Shown here in pieces: positions 51,501 through 60,000 of a stretch of DNA of 64,000 nt. The DNA is from Paenibacillus hexagrammi. Lineage in GTDB: Bacteria; Bacillota; Bacilli; Paenibacillales; NBRC-103111. The DNA lies in assembly GCF_021513275.1 (NCBI RefSeq), contig NZ_CP090978.1, positions 434,001 to 498,000 of the forward strand. Direction: 5' to 3'. The position numbers and the translations under genes were made by a program. The notes under the pieces are model-generated. The model made no database searches. It worked only from the letters and a program-made list of their open reading frames with translations, and was not told the origin of the DNA. The stretch's first letter is position 1. Every line of letters begins with the position of its first letter.

Positions 51501-54073
51501 AAATCCCACAGAAGATCAATCGATCGCCTATCGCTGCTGAACCCATACAGAGAGCAGCTTCGCGACCCGGCAATCAATCCAATACAGTGCTTTTAAAACG
51601 TGCAAATAGACTTACAGATACAGCGAATCAAGTAAGCTCAGTTGTAAGAGCAAGTGTAAATTCAGAAGTGAGTGGACTCAAGGAAATAGCTTTTGGTAGA
51701 AGTGCGAATGCGATGATGCCAGCTGCAAAAAGGGGAATCTCGCTACCTGCGCCGGAATCAAGCGGTAAGCAGAAGGAGCCTGATACTTTTTCCAGAAGAC
51801 GAGATGAGCATCAATCAGGTAAAATTCCTGTATCGATAACTTTAATGAATTCAAGCTCGAGACTTTCGGAAGAGAGCTCGAAGCTTACAGACTCGAGAAA
51901 GACACCTAAGGTAAGCCAGCCTTACTCTCAAATATTACACCGTTCCGTGCAAATTGAAGGAGATATGCATACACAGGGGGCAGGGGAAAGCCAAGAAGCC
52001 GCTGTTACTCAAGGTTATATGGCAAGTCGGTCGGAATGGAACACCAGCTTGTCTGAGCACATGTTCAGCAAGGTTTCGGCAAGCCTCTTAGGGCGGAATG
52101 AAGAAACGGGCGAGATACCTGAGAGTGGAGAACGGAAGCTCTGGAGGAGTCCGCGATACACGCATCCAAATGAGTGGAGGGGAGCTTCAGGGGCTGGCGA
52201 GGGTTCTGTGGAGGGTCTTCCAGGATCTCAGCTTGGAGTATTACCTGTTGATTCAACGTCTGCTTCATCCGTTAACGCTGTTCGACGACATACGAATGTC
52301 AGTAGGAAAGATGCGGAGCCGCTTCGTCATTCCGAGCGGAGGTCGGCGCTGCAAACGAAGCCGCCTTCAATTGGGTATGCGGGACTCAAAGCGGGAATTG
52401 GACAACAGCAAGCAATGGCGGATGTTTTCTTGCAACCCGAGGAAGGTATGCAGTTAGCCGGTGGGGTTGCACAGGCGGATAAGAAGCATGGCAGTGTTGG
52501 CACGGCGAAAGCCGTGCGCAGGAACGTCGCTGCTATCGATCATCCGCGCGTGCAGCGGCAGCCAATGCTGCCAAGCATCATAGGCGGAGCCAATGCTCCT
52601 TCGTCTCGCGCGAGCAGTACGGCAGCGGCAGTCGGCAGTCGGCCGCAGCGGGTCACTCAGCGTGACATGACCACGCTGACAGCCCGCACAGGAGCCGGTA
52701 ATGCGGCTCCTGATGTGAACGCTGCGGCTTCGCCGGACGCAGCGGGACGTGCAGGAAGCAGCTTCGCGCGCGCTTCCGCCGTGCATTCAGCAGCGGCTTC
52801 GCCAGCTGCTGACATGCTGCAAGCCGCCCAGATATCGGGCGGCTTGGGGAGTTCGGCAGCTGCCTACGGCAATGCTGCCGGCAGCCTGTTCCGCGCCGCT
52901 TCGCAGAGCGCGGAGCAGGCAAGAGGCAGCGGCAGATCAGCCGCTGCCATGGGAGCAGCGCCGCTGGCACCGATGGTGCAGCGGCAGATGCTCTCCCACG
53001 TGCCGCCGATCGGCACGTCGGCAAGCGCAAGCGCACCGATCTACGGTGCGCCGCAGCCCCGGCCGTGCCGCGAACGGGCACGGCATCAAGTCCAAGCGCA
53101 CCTATCAACGGTGCGCAGCGAACCCCGTCCGTGCCGCGAACCGGCACGTCGTCAAGCCCAAGCGCACCGATCTACGGTGCGCAGCAAGCCCGGCCGTGCC
53201 TCGAACCGGCACGGCGTCAAGCCCAAGCGCACCGATGTACGGTGCGCAGCAATCCCCGACCGTGCCGCGAATCGGCACGTCGAAAGCGCAAGCGCACCGA
53301 TTTACGGTGCGCAGCAAGCCCCGGCCGTGCCGCGAACGGGCACGGCGTCAAGCCCAAGCGCACCTATCAACGGTGCGCAGCGAACCCTGGCCGTGCCTCG
53401 AACCGGCACGGTATCAAGCCTAAGCGCACCGATTTACGGTGCGCAGAAAGCACTGGCCGTGCCGCGAACGGGCACGGCGTCAAGCCCAAGCGCACCAGTT
53501 TACGGTGCGCAGCGAACCCCGGCCGTGCCGCGAACCGGCACGTCGGCAAGCGCAAGCGCACCGATTTACGGTGCGCAGCAAGCACTAGCCGTGCCGCGAA
53601 CGGGCACGGCATCAAGTCCAAGCGCACCAGTTTACGGTGCGCAGCAAGCACTGGCCGTGCCGCGAACCGGCACGGCGACAAGCGCAAGCGCACCGATCTA
53701 CGGTGCGCAGCAATCCCCGACCGTGCCGCGAACGGGCACAGCGGCCGACAGCTCCACCGTCCAGCGCTCCTTAGAGCACCCGAGGCAGCAGGCCTCGGCA
53801 GTAGAGCTGGAGCATAAGTCGGCTCCGAAGCCGGTATCCAGCCCGCTCGCAGATGAGCCGCTGGAGATGGATTGGCTGCGCACAATGAGCGCAGCTGAGG
53901 TTCCCTCAGCCTCAGCCGTCCCTGCGGCACAGCAATCCCCGCAGCTGGATATGGAGCAGCTGCAGGAGCTGATGAAGCAGCTGCCGCAGCCGGACATTAA
54001 GAAAATCGCGGACAAGGTGTACCGCGAAATTGAGAAGCGAATGAAATTCGAACGGCAGCGCCGTGGTATATAG
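48545..54073 (+). CDS. giant low-complexity eCIS protein with 22-residue repeats
   Basis: About 1842 residues from the ATG nine bases after AGGGGG (a TTG at 48536 is the alternative). The N-terminal 120 residues (FSRSPYLGFMALIFKQGSMLDDEEHTPYTGPTEREWIIRLQMQLDSLQHAESRHMLTRRETIHRLERLIQRYSG) look folded and helical. The centre is Ser/Gln/Arg-rich and disordered. Residues about 1485-1730 are a repeat array (separate entry), and the end PDIKKIADKVYREIEKRMKFERQRRG is a helical tail. It lies between tube 2 and LysM. GC content rises sharply after about 52.45 kb. Function unknown: a variable baseplate-linked protein, a tape measure or a cargo/scaffold are possible. Confidence 0.7.
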   Translation: MSRQSHIPRNKGKKQTSPVTKKVKVESHTGQTARASKQFAHGIMGKYGFSRSPYLGFMALIFKQGSMLDDEEHTPYTGPTEREWIIRLQMQLDSLQHAESRHMLTRRETIHRLERLIQRYSGMEAVQRRSPKTSESPIKFVQQNQQLAASAVDPYQRGQNERFIGNVKSGDTQPESRMKDTAASQMAGRSLPATHKAALQWTSDQEPVNKVQHRSKGTVNFDNKQGMPLVQPASRLYDTISPSFHQARRGNLQNSFDSPRVDQQLAAREFSLLHSGNRTGSRSLTASSTMKVPRATVARSSPEHADVIRYVEASKQAFEWIRELQGQTEEPRNGKQFLGSTFVTTQDKGSRRRQSLRLGAGPFTSTGSEASLSLLKSIKQRHSTVLDDQQHAGGNRVSSVSRYTGQARLQHRTIHEAQQSAEQAKGSLVSSAIPLQAAQTASPTPSPDALAEQTVAGSQVTIRQEAEQQSHKGTASEQTSGSGQARGSSKVAERRKRAKGNQSTPEASQQGLKPLVTDAMALSPIQGAQSQQTSSYTQGAVSSAQLDITHIQPTIHRQVTEPAAAMDQAASPDQQAVTRSETTIASPTLGKNTQSANVTASSSTGREPIGTNAMRELEESRNMTDGHAVSSSSHETRQAGENKSELVNVKVKGIRVPDRGLHTDQRSSLTRKNTLSAVQAAHMTTPVPLIMRSAAYINAISRMDRPSKRQSLAVRMQSIQGHEQGDIASQSHLEGKASLVRSSEEKRTLPPAKRAATDKVPQQSTRPMSRQQSADQSMGEELQQFKRSSVIAPEGWVPSPQFIHRNSAAMEHGVQAESGRGLQWLSQLSHPKIESKDAELRMLIQGKSSADTEKSPRPDLRQKWQAHRIGASLLSMGITAGKNHPGKLVTSRRTSRVLESDLPGLGDDAAFLTATGDARNRHVWSSGRSSKQASSRQSSEMIYLDQVSIDGASAKGFLQRSSSFRLTGDLVSSLQAGYPLLNRQGEIPQKINRSPIAAEPIQRAASRPGNQSNTVLLKRANRLTDTANQVSSVVRASVNSEVSGLKEIAFGRSANAMMPAAKRGISLPAPESSGKQKEPDTFSRRRDEHQSGKIPVSITLMNSSSRLSEESSKLTDSRKTPKVSQPYSQILHRSVQIEGDMHTQGAGESQEAAVTQGYMASRSEWNTSLSEHMFSKVSASLLGRNEETGEIPESGERKLWRSPRYTHPNEWRGASGAGEGSVEGLPGSQLGVLPVDSTSASSVNAVRRHTNVSRKDAEPLRHSERRSALQTKPPSIGYAGLKAGIGQQQAMADVFLQPEEGMQLAGGVAQADKKHGSVGTAKAVRRNVAAIDHPRVQRQPMLPSIIGGANAPSSRASSTAAAVGSRPQRVTQRDMTTLTARTGAGNAAPDVNAAASPDAAGRAGSSFARASAVHSAAASPAADMLQAAQISGGLGSSAAAYGNAAGSLFRAASQSAEQARGSGRSAAAMGAAPLAPMVQRQMLSHVPPIGTSASASAPIYGAPQPRPCRERARHQVQAHLSTVRSEPRPCREPARRQAQAHRSTVRSKPGRASNRHGVKPKRTDVRCAAIPDRAANRHVESASAPIYGAQQAPAVPRTGTASSPSAPINGAQRTLAVPRTGTVSSLSAPIYGAQKALAVPRTGTASSPSAPVYGAQRTPAVPRTGTSASASAPIYGAQQALAVPRTGTASSPSAPVYGAQQALAVPRTGTATSASAPIYGAQQSPTVPRTGTAADSSTVQRSLEHPRQQASAVELEHKSAPKPVSSPLADEPLEMDWLRTMSAAEVPSASAVPAAQQSPQLDMEQLQELMKQLPQPDIKKIADKVYREIEKRMKFERQRRGI
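53000..53722 (+). repeat. 66-bp tandem repeat array, about 11 units, with two hairpins per unit
   Basis: Units start with GTGCCGCGAAC at 53000, 53065, 53131, 53196, 53262, 53327, 53393, 53459, 53525, 53591 and 53657, with a partial unit from 53723. Most are 66 bp and encode VPRTGTASSPSAPIYGAQQA plus two residues. Units at 53000, 53131 and 53196-minus-one (that is, 53131-53195) and 53262 include three of 65 bp: those beginning 53000, 53131 and 53262. The three losses sum to 3, so the outer frame is restored. Each unit holds stem GCCGTGCCG/CGGCACGGC (loop CGAAC) and stem GCGCACCG/CGGTGCGC (loop ATTTA). Confidence 0.85.
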
Positions 54074-54100
54074 ATCATATGAAGAAAGGGATGGACGCCC

Positions 54101-54726
54101 GTGGCGCTGAAGAAAGCCATGATTATCGTGGACAAGGGGAACAGCAAAGAGAATCTCGAAGTGCTTTTCAATCCAAGCGAATACTCCCTGGATACGAGCA
54201 ACAGCTATTCGTGGAATACGGTGCCGGGGATGTCCATGCCGATCGGACAGTTTATTAGCGGGGGAACGACCTCGCTCACGATGGATTTCTTTTTTGATAC
54301 CTATGAAAAAGGGACCGACGTCCGGGACTACACCCGCAAAATATCCGGGCTTCTGGATGTGGAGAGCGAGCTTCATGCCCCTCCCATCTGCCGGTTCGTC
54401 TGGGGATCCTTGGATTTCCAAGGTGTCGTTGAAAAAGTTACGCAGAGCTTCACGATGTTTCTGGACAGCGGCATTCCTGTTCGCGCCAAGCTGAAGGTGA
54501 CATTTCGCTCCTGGCATAACAAAAAGAGCAGCTGCAGACGATTCCCCGGCATTCTGCCGATCGTACGAAGCAGAAGATGCTCAAGCAGGGCGAACAGCTC
54601 TGGATGCTGGCGGCTCAGGAATATGAAGACCCGGGAATGTGGCGCGAAATTGCGAAGGCCAATCAAATTGATAATCCGCTGAGAGTGCAGACAGGGCGCC
54701 GCATCTCGGTACCGAGGTTGGATTAA
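54101..54726 (+). pseudogene. eCIS LysM baseplate protein (Afp7/gp53-like), interrupted by a -1 frameshift
   Basis: The N-terminal part (ALKKAMIIVDKGNSKENLEVLFNPSEYSLDTSNSYSW) is the conserved start of the LysM-type eCIS baseplate protein. After WHNKK at about 54521-54527 the frame must shift by -1. The continuation reads EQLQTIPRHSADRTKQKMLKQGEQLWMLAAQEYEDPGMWREIAKANQIDNP, a LysM motif, ending VPRLD and TAA at 54724. An A5 tract (AACAAAAAGAG) sits at the break; six A would restore the frame. Without the shift the protein lacks LysM. GTG start. Confidence 0.82.
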
Positions 54727-54729
54727 CTC

Positions 54730-55821
54730 ATGGCACAATTAAGCTTAGATACCACCTCTTATACAATGGATCAATTGGAGAAAAAGTACCGGGACTTTTT
54801 CGCGCCGGCGTATGAGATCAAAGTGGATGGTACAAAAATCGCCGATGAAATCGCCGTTTCCATGATCCGTGTAGATACCTCTATTGAGGGTACGGCGGAT
54901 TCCTTCTCGTTTCGGATTACAAATGCGTACGACATCACCAATAGCGAGCTGAAGTGGCTCAATGTGTTTACGCTCAATAAATCGATCGATATCAGTCTCG
55001 GTTATGTTGATAAGTTTACTCCTGTGTTTTCGGGAACCATCACTTCAGTCGTTGCTGATTTTCCCGAAGGAGAGAATCCCGGACTGATCGTACGAGGTAT
55101 GGATCTATCTTATCTGATGATGAAGGGGCCTAAATCCCGTTCATGGAATAATAAAAAATACAGCGATGTCGTCTCGGAGATTGCGAAGGAATACGGGGCG
55201 AAAGCGAACGTTGACGCTACCACCACCCAGTTTCCGACCATCTCGCAAAGCCAGGCGGACGATTATCATTTTATCGAGCATTTGGCCAAGCTGCTGAATT
55301 ATGACTTTTTCGTTGTAGGCAAAAATTTGTATTTTCGCAAGCCCCTTACGAACATGACGCCTGTCCTTACACTTGAGATGGGGAAAACACTGCGTAATCT
55401 CTCGATTGATATGAACCTGGCCGAGCAGATTACCGGCGTAACCGTTCGGGCTTGGGATAACAAAGAACTAAAGGTCATTGAGGGAAAGTCTGGTTCGATT
55501 ACCAAGCTGGGCTCGAATTCGAAGACCGGGAAAGATCTGCTGGCATCCAGCGGTGATTTTACGGAATATATGTACACCAATGCTGCCTCCCAAGAGGAAG
55601 CCAAGAGCTATGCAGACGCCTTGTTAAATCGCCGGTCTATGCGCTTGATCAGCGGAACCGGGGAATGCATCAGGATTCCCGAGATTCGTTCCGGCCGATA
55701 TATCAAGCTGAGCGGATTAGGCTCCAAGCTGGACCAGCCGTATTATGTTACCGGTGCGACGCACTTGTACAACGACGATGGGTACGTGACGAGGTTCCAA
55801 GTCGGGGGGAATGCAGTCTAA
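54730..55821 (+). CDS. baseplate hub protein (phage late control gpD-like, Afp/Pvc hub)
   Basis: A 363-residue protein of the gpD/gp27-like hub family: PAYEIKVDGTKIADEIAVSMIRVDTSIEGTADSFSFRI, then VFSGTITSVVADFPEGENPGLIVRGMDLSYLM and RSMRLISGTGECIRIPEIRSGRYIKLSGLG. It connects the tube to the spike as a trimer. It starts four bases after the LysM stop and overlaps the spike start by one base (TAATG). Confidence 0.93.
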   Translation: MAQLSLDTTSYTMDQLEKKYRDFFAPAYEIKVDGTKIADEIAVSMIRVDTSIEGTADSFSFRITNAYDITNSELKWLNVFTLNKSIDISLGYVDKFTPVFSGTITSVVADFPEGENPGLIVRGMDLSYLMMKGPKSRSWNNKKYSDVVSEIAKEYGAKANVDATTTQFPTISQSQADDYHFIEHLAKLLNYDFFVVGKNLYFRKPLTNMTPVLTLEMGKTLRNLSIDMNLAEQITGVTVRAWDNKELKVIEGKSGSITKLGSNSKTGKDLLASSGDFTEYMYTNAASQEEAKSYADALLNRRSMRLISGTGECIRIPEIRSGRYIKLSGLGSKLDQPYYVTGATHLYNDDGYVTRFQVGGNAV

Positions 55822-56546
55822 TGTTCGATATGCCGGAATTTACGTGGAACGGCTCCATTGATTTCGCTAGTCAAAAAATCAGCGGTGTCATGGTGGCTGT
55901 CGTGACGAACAACAAAGACCCTGATAATTTGGGGCGTGTCAAGCTGAAGCTTCCGCTTCAGGAAACCGAGACGGAGACCGATTGGGTACGCATTGCGACC
56001 CTGATGGGCGGCAAGGACATGGGCAGCCTCTTTATACCGGAGGTGAACGACGAAGTCCTGGTCGCATTTCATCTTGGAGAAGTTCGTCAGCCTTTTGTCA
56101 TCGGCATGCTGTGGAATCCGAAGAATCAACCGCCGGCTCCTGCAGATAAGAACGATATCCGCAAAATCAAATCACGCTCTGGCCATGAGCTGATTTTTAA
56201 CGATAAAAGCGGGGATGAAAGCATCACCGTCAAAACCAAAAAGGGCCAAACCATAGAACTGACCGATAAAGACGACAGCATTAAAATCGCTGATCAAAGC
56301 GGGAACAACGAAATCTTGATTAAAGGCGGTTCTGCCAACGAGATTACGGTCAAAAGCAGCGCGACCAAAATCGTGCTGAATGCCAAAGGCGAGGTTTCCA
56401 TTGAGAGCGCCAAAGAGATTAAGATCAAATCGACGCAGATCAACATCGAGGCTTCTGCGACGATGGCGCTGAAAGCGGCGGCGACGCTGGATATCAAGTC
56501 CGACGGAATGATCAATATTAAGGGTAGTATGGTTAAAATCAATTAA
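55821..56546 (+). CDS. spike protein (gp5/VgrG-like, Afp8/Pvc8-like)
   Basis: About 241 residues. The N-terminal OB-fold-like part reads ISGVMVAVVTNNKDPDNLGRVKLKLPLQETETETDWVRIATLMGG and LFIPEVNDEVLVAFHLGEVRQPFVIGMLWN. The rest is a repetitive beta-helix (ESITVKTKKGQTIELTDKDDSIKIAD and IKSTQINIEASATMALKAAATLDIKSDG) that forms the needle. It is shorter than T6SS VgrG. A longer in-frame upstream ORF is ignored because ATG 55821 overlaps the previous stop. Confidence 0.93.
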   Translation: MFDMPEFTWNGSIDFASQKISGVMVAVVTNNKDPDNLGRVKLKLPLQETETETDWVRIATLMGGKDMGSLFIPEVNDEVLVAFHLGEVRQPFVIGMLWNPKNQPPAPADKNDIRKIKSRSGHELIFNDKSGDESITVKTKKGQTIELTDKDDSIKIADQSGNNEILIKGGSANEITVKSSATKIVLNAKGEVSIESAKEIKIKSTQINIEASATMALKAAATLDIKSDGMINIKGSMVKIN

Positions 56547-56574
56547 TTGCGTTGGTGAAAGGAGCGGGTAGCGG

Positions 56575-56976
56575 ATGTCCGAGGCATTCTTAGGGAGGGG
56601 CTGGAAATTCCCGATTCAGGTTGATCCTGCAACAGGGCGAATTCGCACCTCCGAGTATGAGGAGGATATCGCCGAAGCCATTCGGATTATCTTAGGGACT
56701 ACCCAAGGTGAACGAGTGATGCGTCCGAAATTCGGCTGCGGCGTTCAGGAATTCGTATTCGGACCTACGGATGCAACGACGCTTCGGCTTCTCGAGAGCA
56801 ACATGAAAGAGGCGATTCGGAACTGGGAGCCTCGTGTACATGAGGTGGAGGTTCAGGCTGTGCCCGATCGCGAAGATCCAGGCAAGGTCATGATTCGCAT
56901 TAGCTATGTCGTTCGAACCACTAATAATTTGTTTAACCAAGTATATCCATTTTACTTACATGAGGGCTCTAAATAG
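56575..56976 (+). CDS. gp25-like baseplate wedge protein (Afp9/Pvc9-like)
   Basis: A 133-residue gp25-like protein: GWKFPIQVDPATGRIRTSEYEEDIAEAIRIILGTTQGERVMRPKFGCGVQEFVFGPTD. It links the sheath to the baseplate and nucleates sheath assembly. ATG after AAAGGAGCGGG. Confidence 0.93.
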   Translation: MSEAFLGRGWKFPIQVDPATGRIRTSEYEEDIAEAIRIILGTTQGERVMRPKFGCGVQEFVFGPTDATTLRLLESNMKEAIRNWEPRVHEVEVQAVPDREDPGKVMIRISYVVRTTNNLFNQVYPFYLHEGSK

Positions 56977-57028
56977 ACCCTGGGTCACCCTATTTTAGCC
57001 TGTATCCCTGCAGAAAGGAGGTGGAGCT

Positions 57029-60000
57029 GTGCAGCCCCCCCAAATTGATCCGCGAGATATACCTGATTTAATTTCGCAGATGAAAGAAATGGCTCCTTAC
57101 TACACGCCGGAGTGGCGGTTTACACCCGAGAATCCCGATCCCGGCAGCGCTTTGTTTCAGATGTTCGCGGATATGTTTTATGAGAATATCAAGCGGCTTA
57201 ACCGGGTTCCGACCAAAAATTTGATCGCGTTCTTGAACATGTTCGATATGACGCTTCTCCCGGCCCGTCCGGCGAGTGCCTATGTTACCTTCGCTCTGAA
57301 CGAGGGGACAAGAGAACCTGTCTGGATTTCGGCAGGCACTCAGGTTGCAGCCTCCGGCGATGCGGGCAGCATCTTATATGAAACCGCTCGAAGCGTGCTT
57401 CTAACGCCTGCAGCGTTGCAAGCAGTCTATGTAACGAGCCGCAGGCAGGACAAGATCTTACGCATACAGGATGGTTTTCTGGCGGCTTCCAGGCAAGGGC
57501 AAGCGGCGCCGACAGCGCTGTTTCGCTTACAGCAGGGCGATAATTTGCAAGCCCATGCGCTATTTCTGGAGCACAGCTCCCTTTTTCTGGTGCGAAGCAC
57601 CTGCCGGATCGAGATTGAGTTTCGTAATTCCCGGCAGCGCTATGACGAAGCGGAAATTTGCCGGCAGCTGGCGGACCCGGCGCTTACGGAGTGGTTGTAT
57701 GCTTCGGAGGACGGATGGAAGCTTTTCGATAAGGTGGAGTACAAGGGAGTAAGCGTAATATTGACCAAGGCCGCCGAAGGAGAGCTTGCCCAGCAAGAGG
57801 TGAACGGAACGGCGGGACGCTGGATTCAGTGCCGATTGAAATCTGTTCAGGAAGCGGGACGCACACTGGCGGACAGCAGGCTGTCCATGGACAAGCTTTC
57901 GATGAAAACTGACTATGTGGATTTGCACGAAACAGGCGGAATCCAGCCGGAGCAGATGTTTTACAACGATATTGAGGCGGACCCTGCGGGCTTTTACCCG
58001 TTTGGCGACCAATTTGCCTTGTACGGCAGCTTTTATATATCTAGTAGCGAAGTGTTCTCCAAGAAGGACAGCGATGTGAGCTTGAGCTTCGATCTCAAAG
58101 CTGTACCTAACCGTTTTCAACCGGAGGCTGCCGAGCAGATCGACTGGAAGCTGATTATGAAGAAATCCCAATTTGACAAAGCTCCGGTTATGCACGTTAC
58201 GGTGCTCCAAGTCGTATGGGAATATTGGAACGGAAGCTCTTGGGTTCGTCTTGAAGTCAATAAAGATGCGGAGAAGCTGTTTTATTATCCGCAGGAGGAG
58301 CACGTTCGGAAAGAGGTTCATTTCCGGTGTCCGATCGACGTGGAGACTACCTATGTGAACGGCCATGAGAACTACTGGATTCGGGCAAGAATTTTACAAC
58401 TTGAGAATGCCTATGTGGCGCAGGCCATTTATTTATCTCCATGGATTGAGGGGACGAAGCTGACGTACAGCTACGATAACCGAATGTATCCGGCACGGCG
58501 CTGTTTGGCTTTTAACAATACGGAGTTTGTGGACCGTACGCGGCACAGCCGGCAGCTGGAGGGAGGGTTTGAGCCCTTCCAACCCCTGCAAGGAGAGCAT
58601 CCTTCCCTGCATCTTGCTTTTCAAACTGCGCCTGTGAAGGGTCCTGTGTCTCTCTATGTTTCCGTCAAGCAGAAGCGGATGGCCGAGCAGGATATCCCCT
58701 TACTGGAGTGGGAGTATTTAAGGGAAGGTCAGCTTCCGGGAGATTCTCCTTATTGGGCCGCATTAAAGGTCATTGACGGTACCCGTTCCCTAACACAAAG
58801 CGGCACTCTCCAATTCGTAGGGCCCTCCGACTTCGCCTATTCGATGCTATTTGGTACGGCAGGCTGCTTTATTCGGGCCGTGAATCGGGATGACAAATAT
58901 GACGATGTGGAAGAACGGACACCGATTCCTGTCATTCACGGTTTGTACATGAATACTGTTCAGGTCATTCAGCAGGAAACGATTGTCGGTGAGGTACCCG
59001 AACCCAAGGGTATTGAAGAAACGGAGTATCAATTAAGCCGAAATGGTATTGTATCTGAGGAAGTATGGGTGGATGAAACGGGTTGTATCAAGGATGAGCT
59101 GATTGCTGAATATGAGCAAGCCGGTGAACCTCAGCTGGATCTTATTCGGGACAGCGAGGGGAACGTCCAGCGATTGTGGGTGAAGTGGTCTCAGGTATCG
59201 CAGCTAGCGGATTCAGGCAGCTCCGAACGGCACTATACGATCGACCGAACGTTCGGGCGGATTCGCTTTGGTAATGGCGTTCATGGTATGAAGCCGCCAA
59301 AGGGAGGCATTGATCAGGTCAAGGTAACGTATCAGGTGACCTCGGGTCAAGTCGGTAACGTCGGAGCCAGGCAGATCAATCAAATGCAGGACTCGATTGC
59401 GTTTGTCGGCGAGGTCTACAATCCCGAGCCTGCCGCAGGGGGCTGTCAAGCTGAGAAGCTGGATTCGGCGCTGCAGCGCGGTCCTGAGATGATCAAGCAC
59501 AGAGGGCGCGCCGTAACGGCGGAGGATTATGAATGGCTGGCCCGTGAGGCTTATCCGAATATAGCGAAAGTTAGATGTATTCCTAACCACAATGCGTATA
59601 TGGCCAGAGAGGTCGGCGCTATGACACTGGTCATTTTACCGAAGGAAGGCCAACAGGGGAGTGCAGCTTTTCCGGAGCTTAAAAAGCAAGTTGAAGCTTA
59701 CCTTATGGAAAGGGCGCCCAGCTTGATTGCCTTTCCGGATCAGATTCAGGTAATTGAACCGGTGTATATGGAAATATCCGTAACAGCGGTAGTCGCGATT
59801 GAAGGCATGGATGCTGTGGTTGTAACGGAGCTTCAGGCTTTGGAGAAGCTGGATAAGTTTCTTGATCCGCTGACCGGTAATTTTGACGGCAAGGGTTGGA
59901 GCATCGGGCAGCAAATTCACAGTTCCGTGTTTTATGCGCTGCTGAAATCCATCCGGGCTATCAACCATGTGGAGAAGCTCTTCATGACTGTGTTCCAGAT

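Noticed and set aside
53000..53760. CRISPR-like regularly spaced repeats
   Set aside because: Units are contiguous without unique spacers, lie inside a coding frame and have no cas genes nearby.
53065..53817. Separate 250-residue Arg/His-rich protein in the second frame of the repeat array
   Set aside because: It is the shifted reading of the same repeats and has no ribosome binding site.
52653..53930. Long minus-strand ORFs opposite the repeat array
   Set aside because: They are open because the repeat is GC-rich and palindromic; they have no binding sites or recognisable protein sequence.
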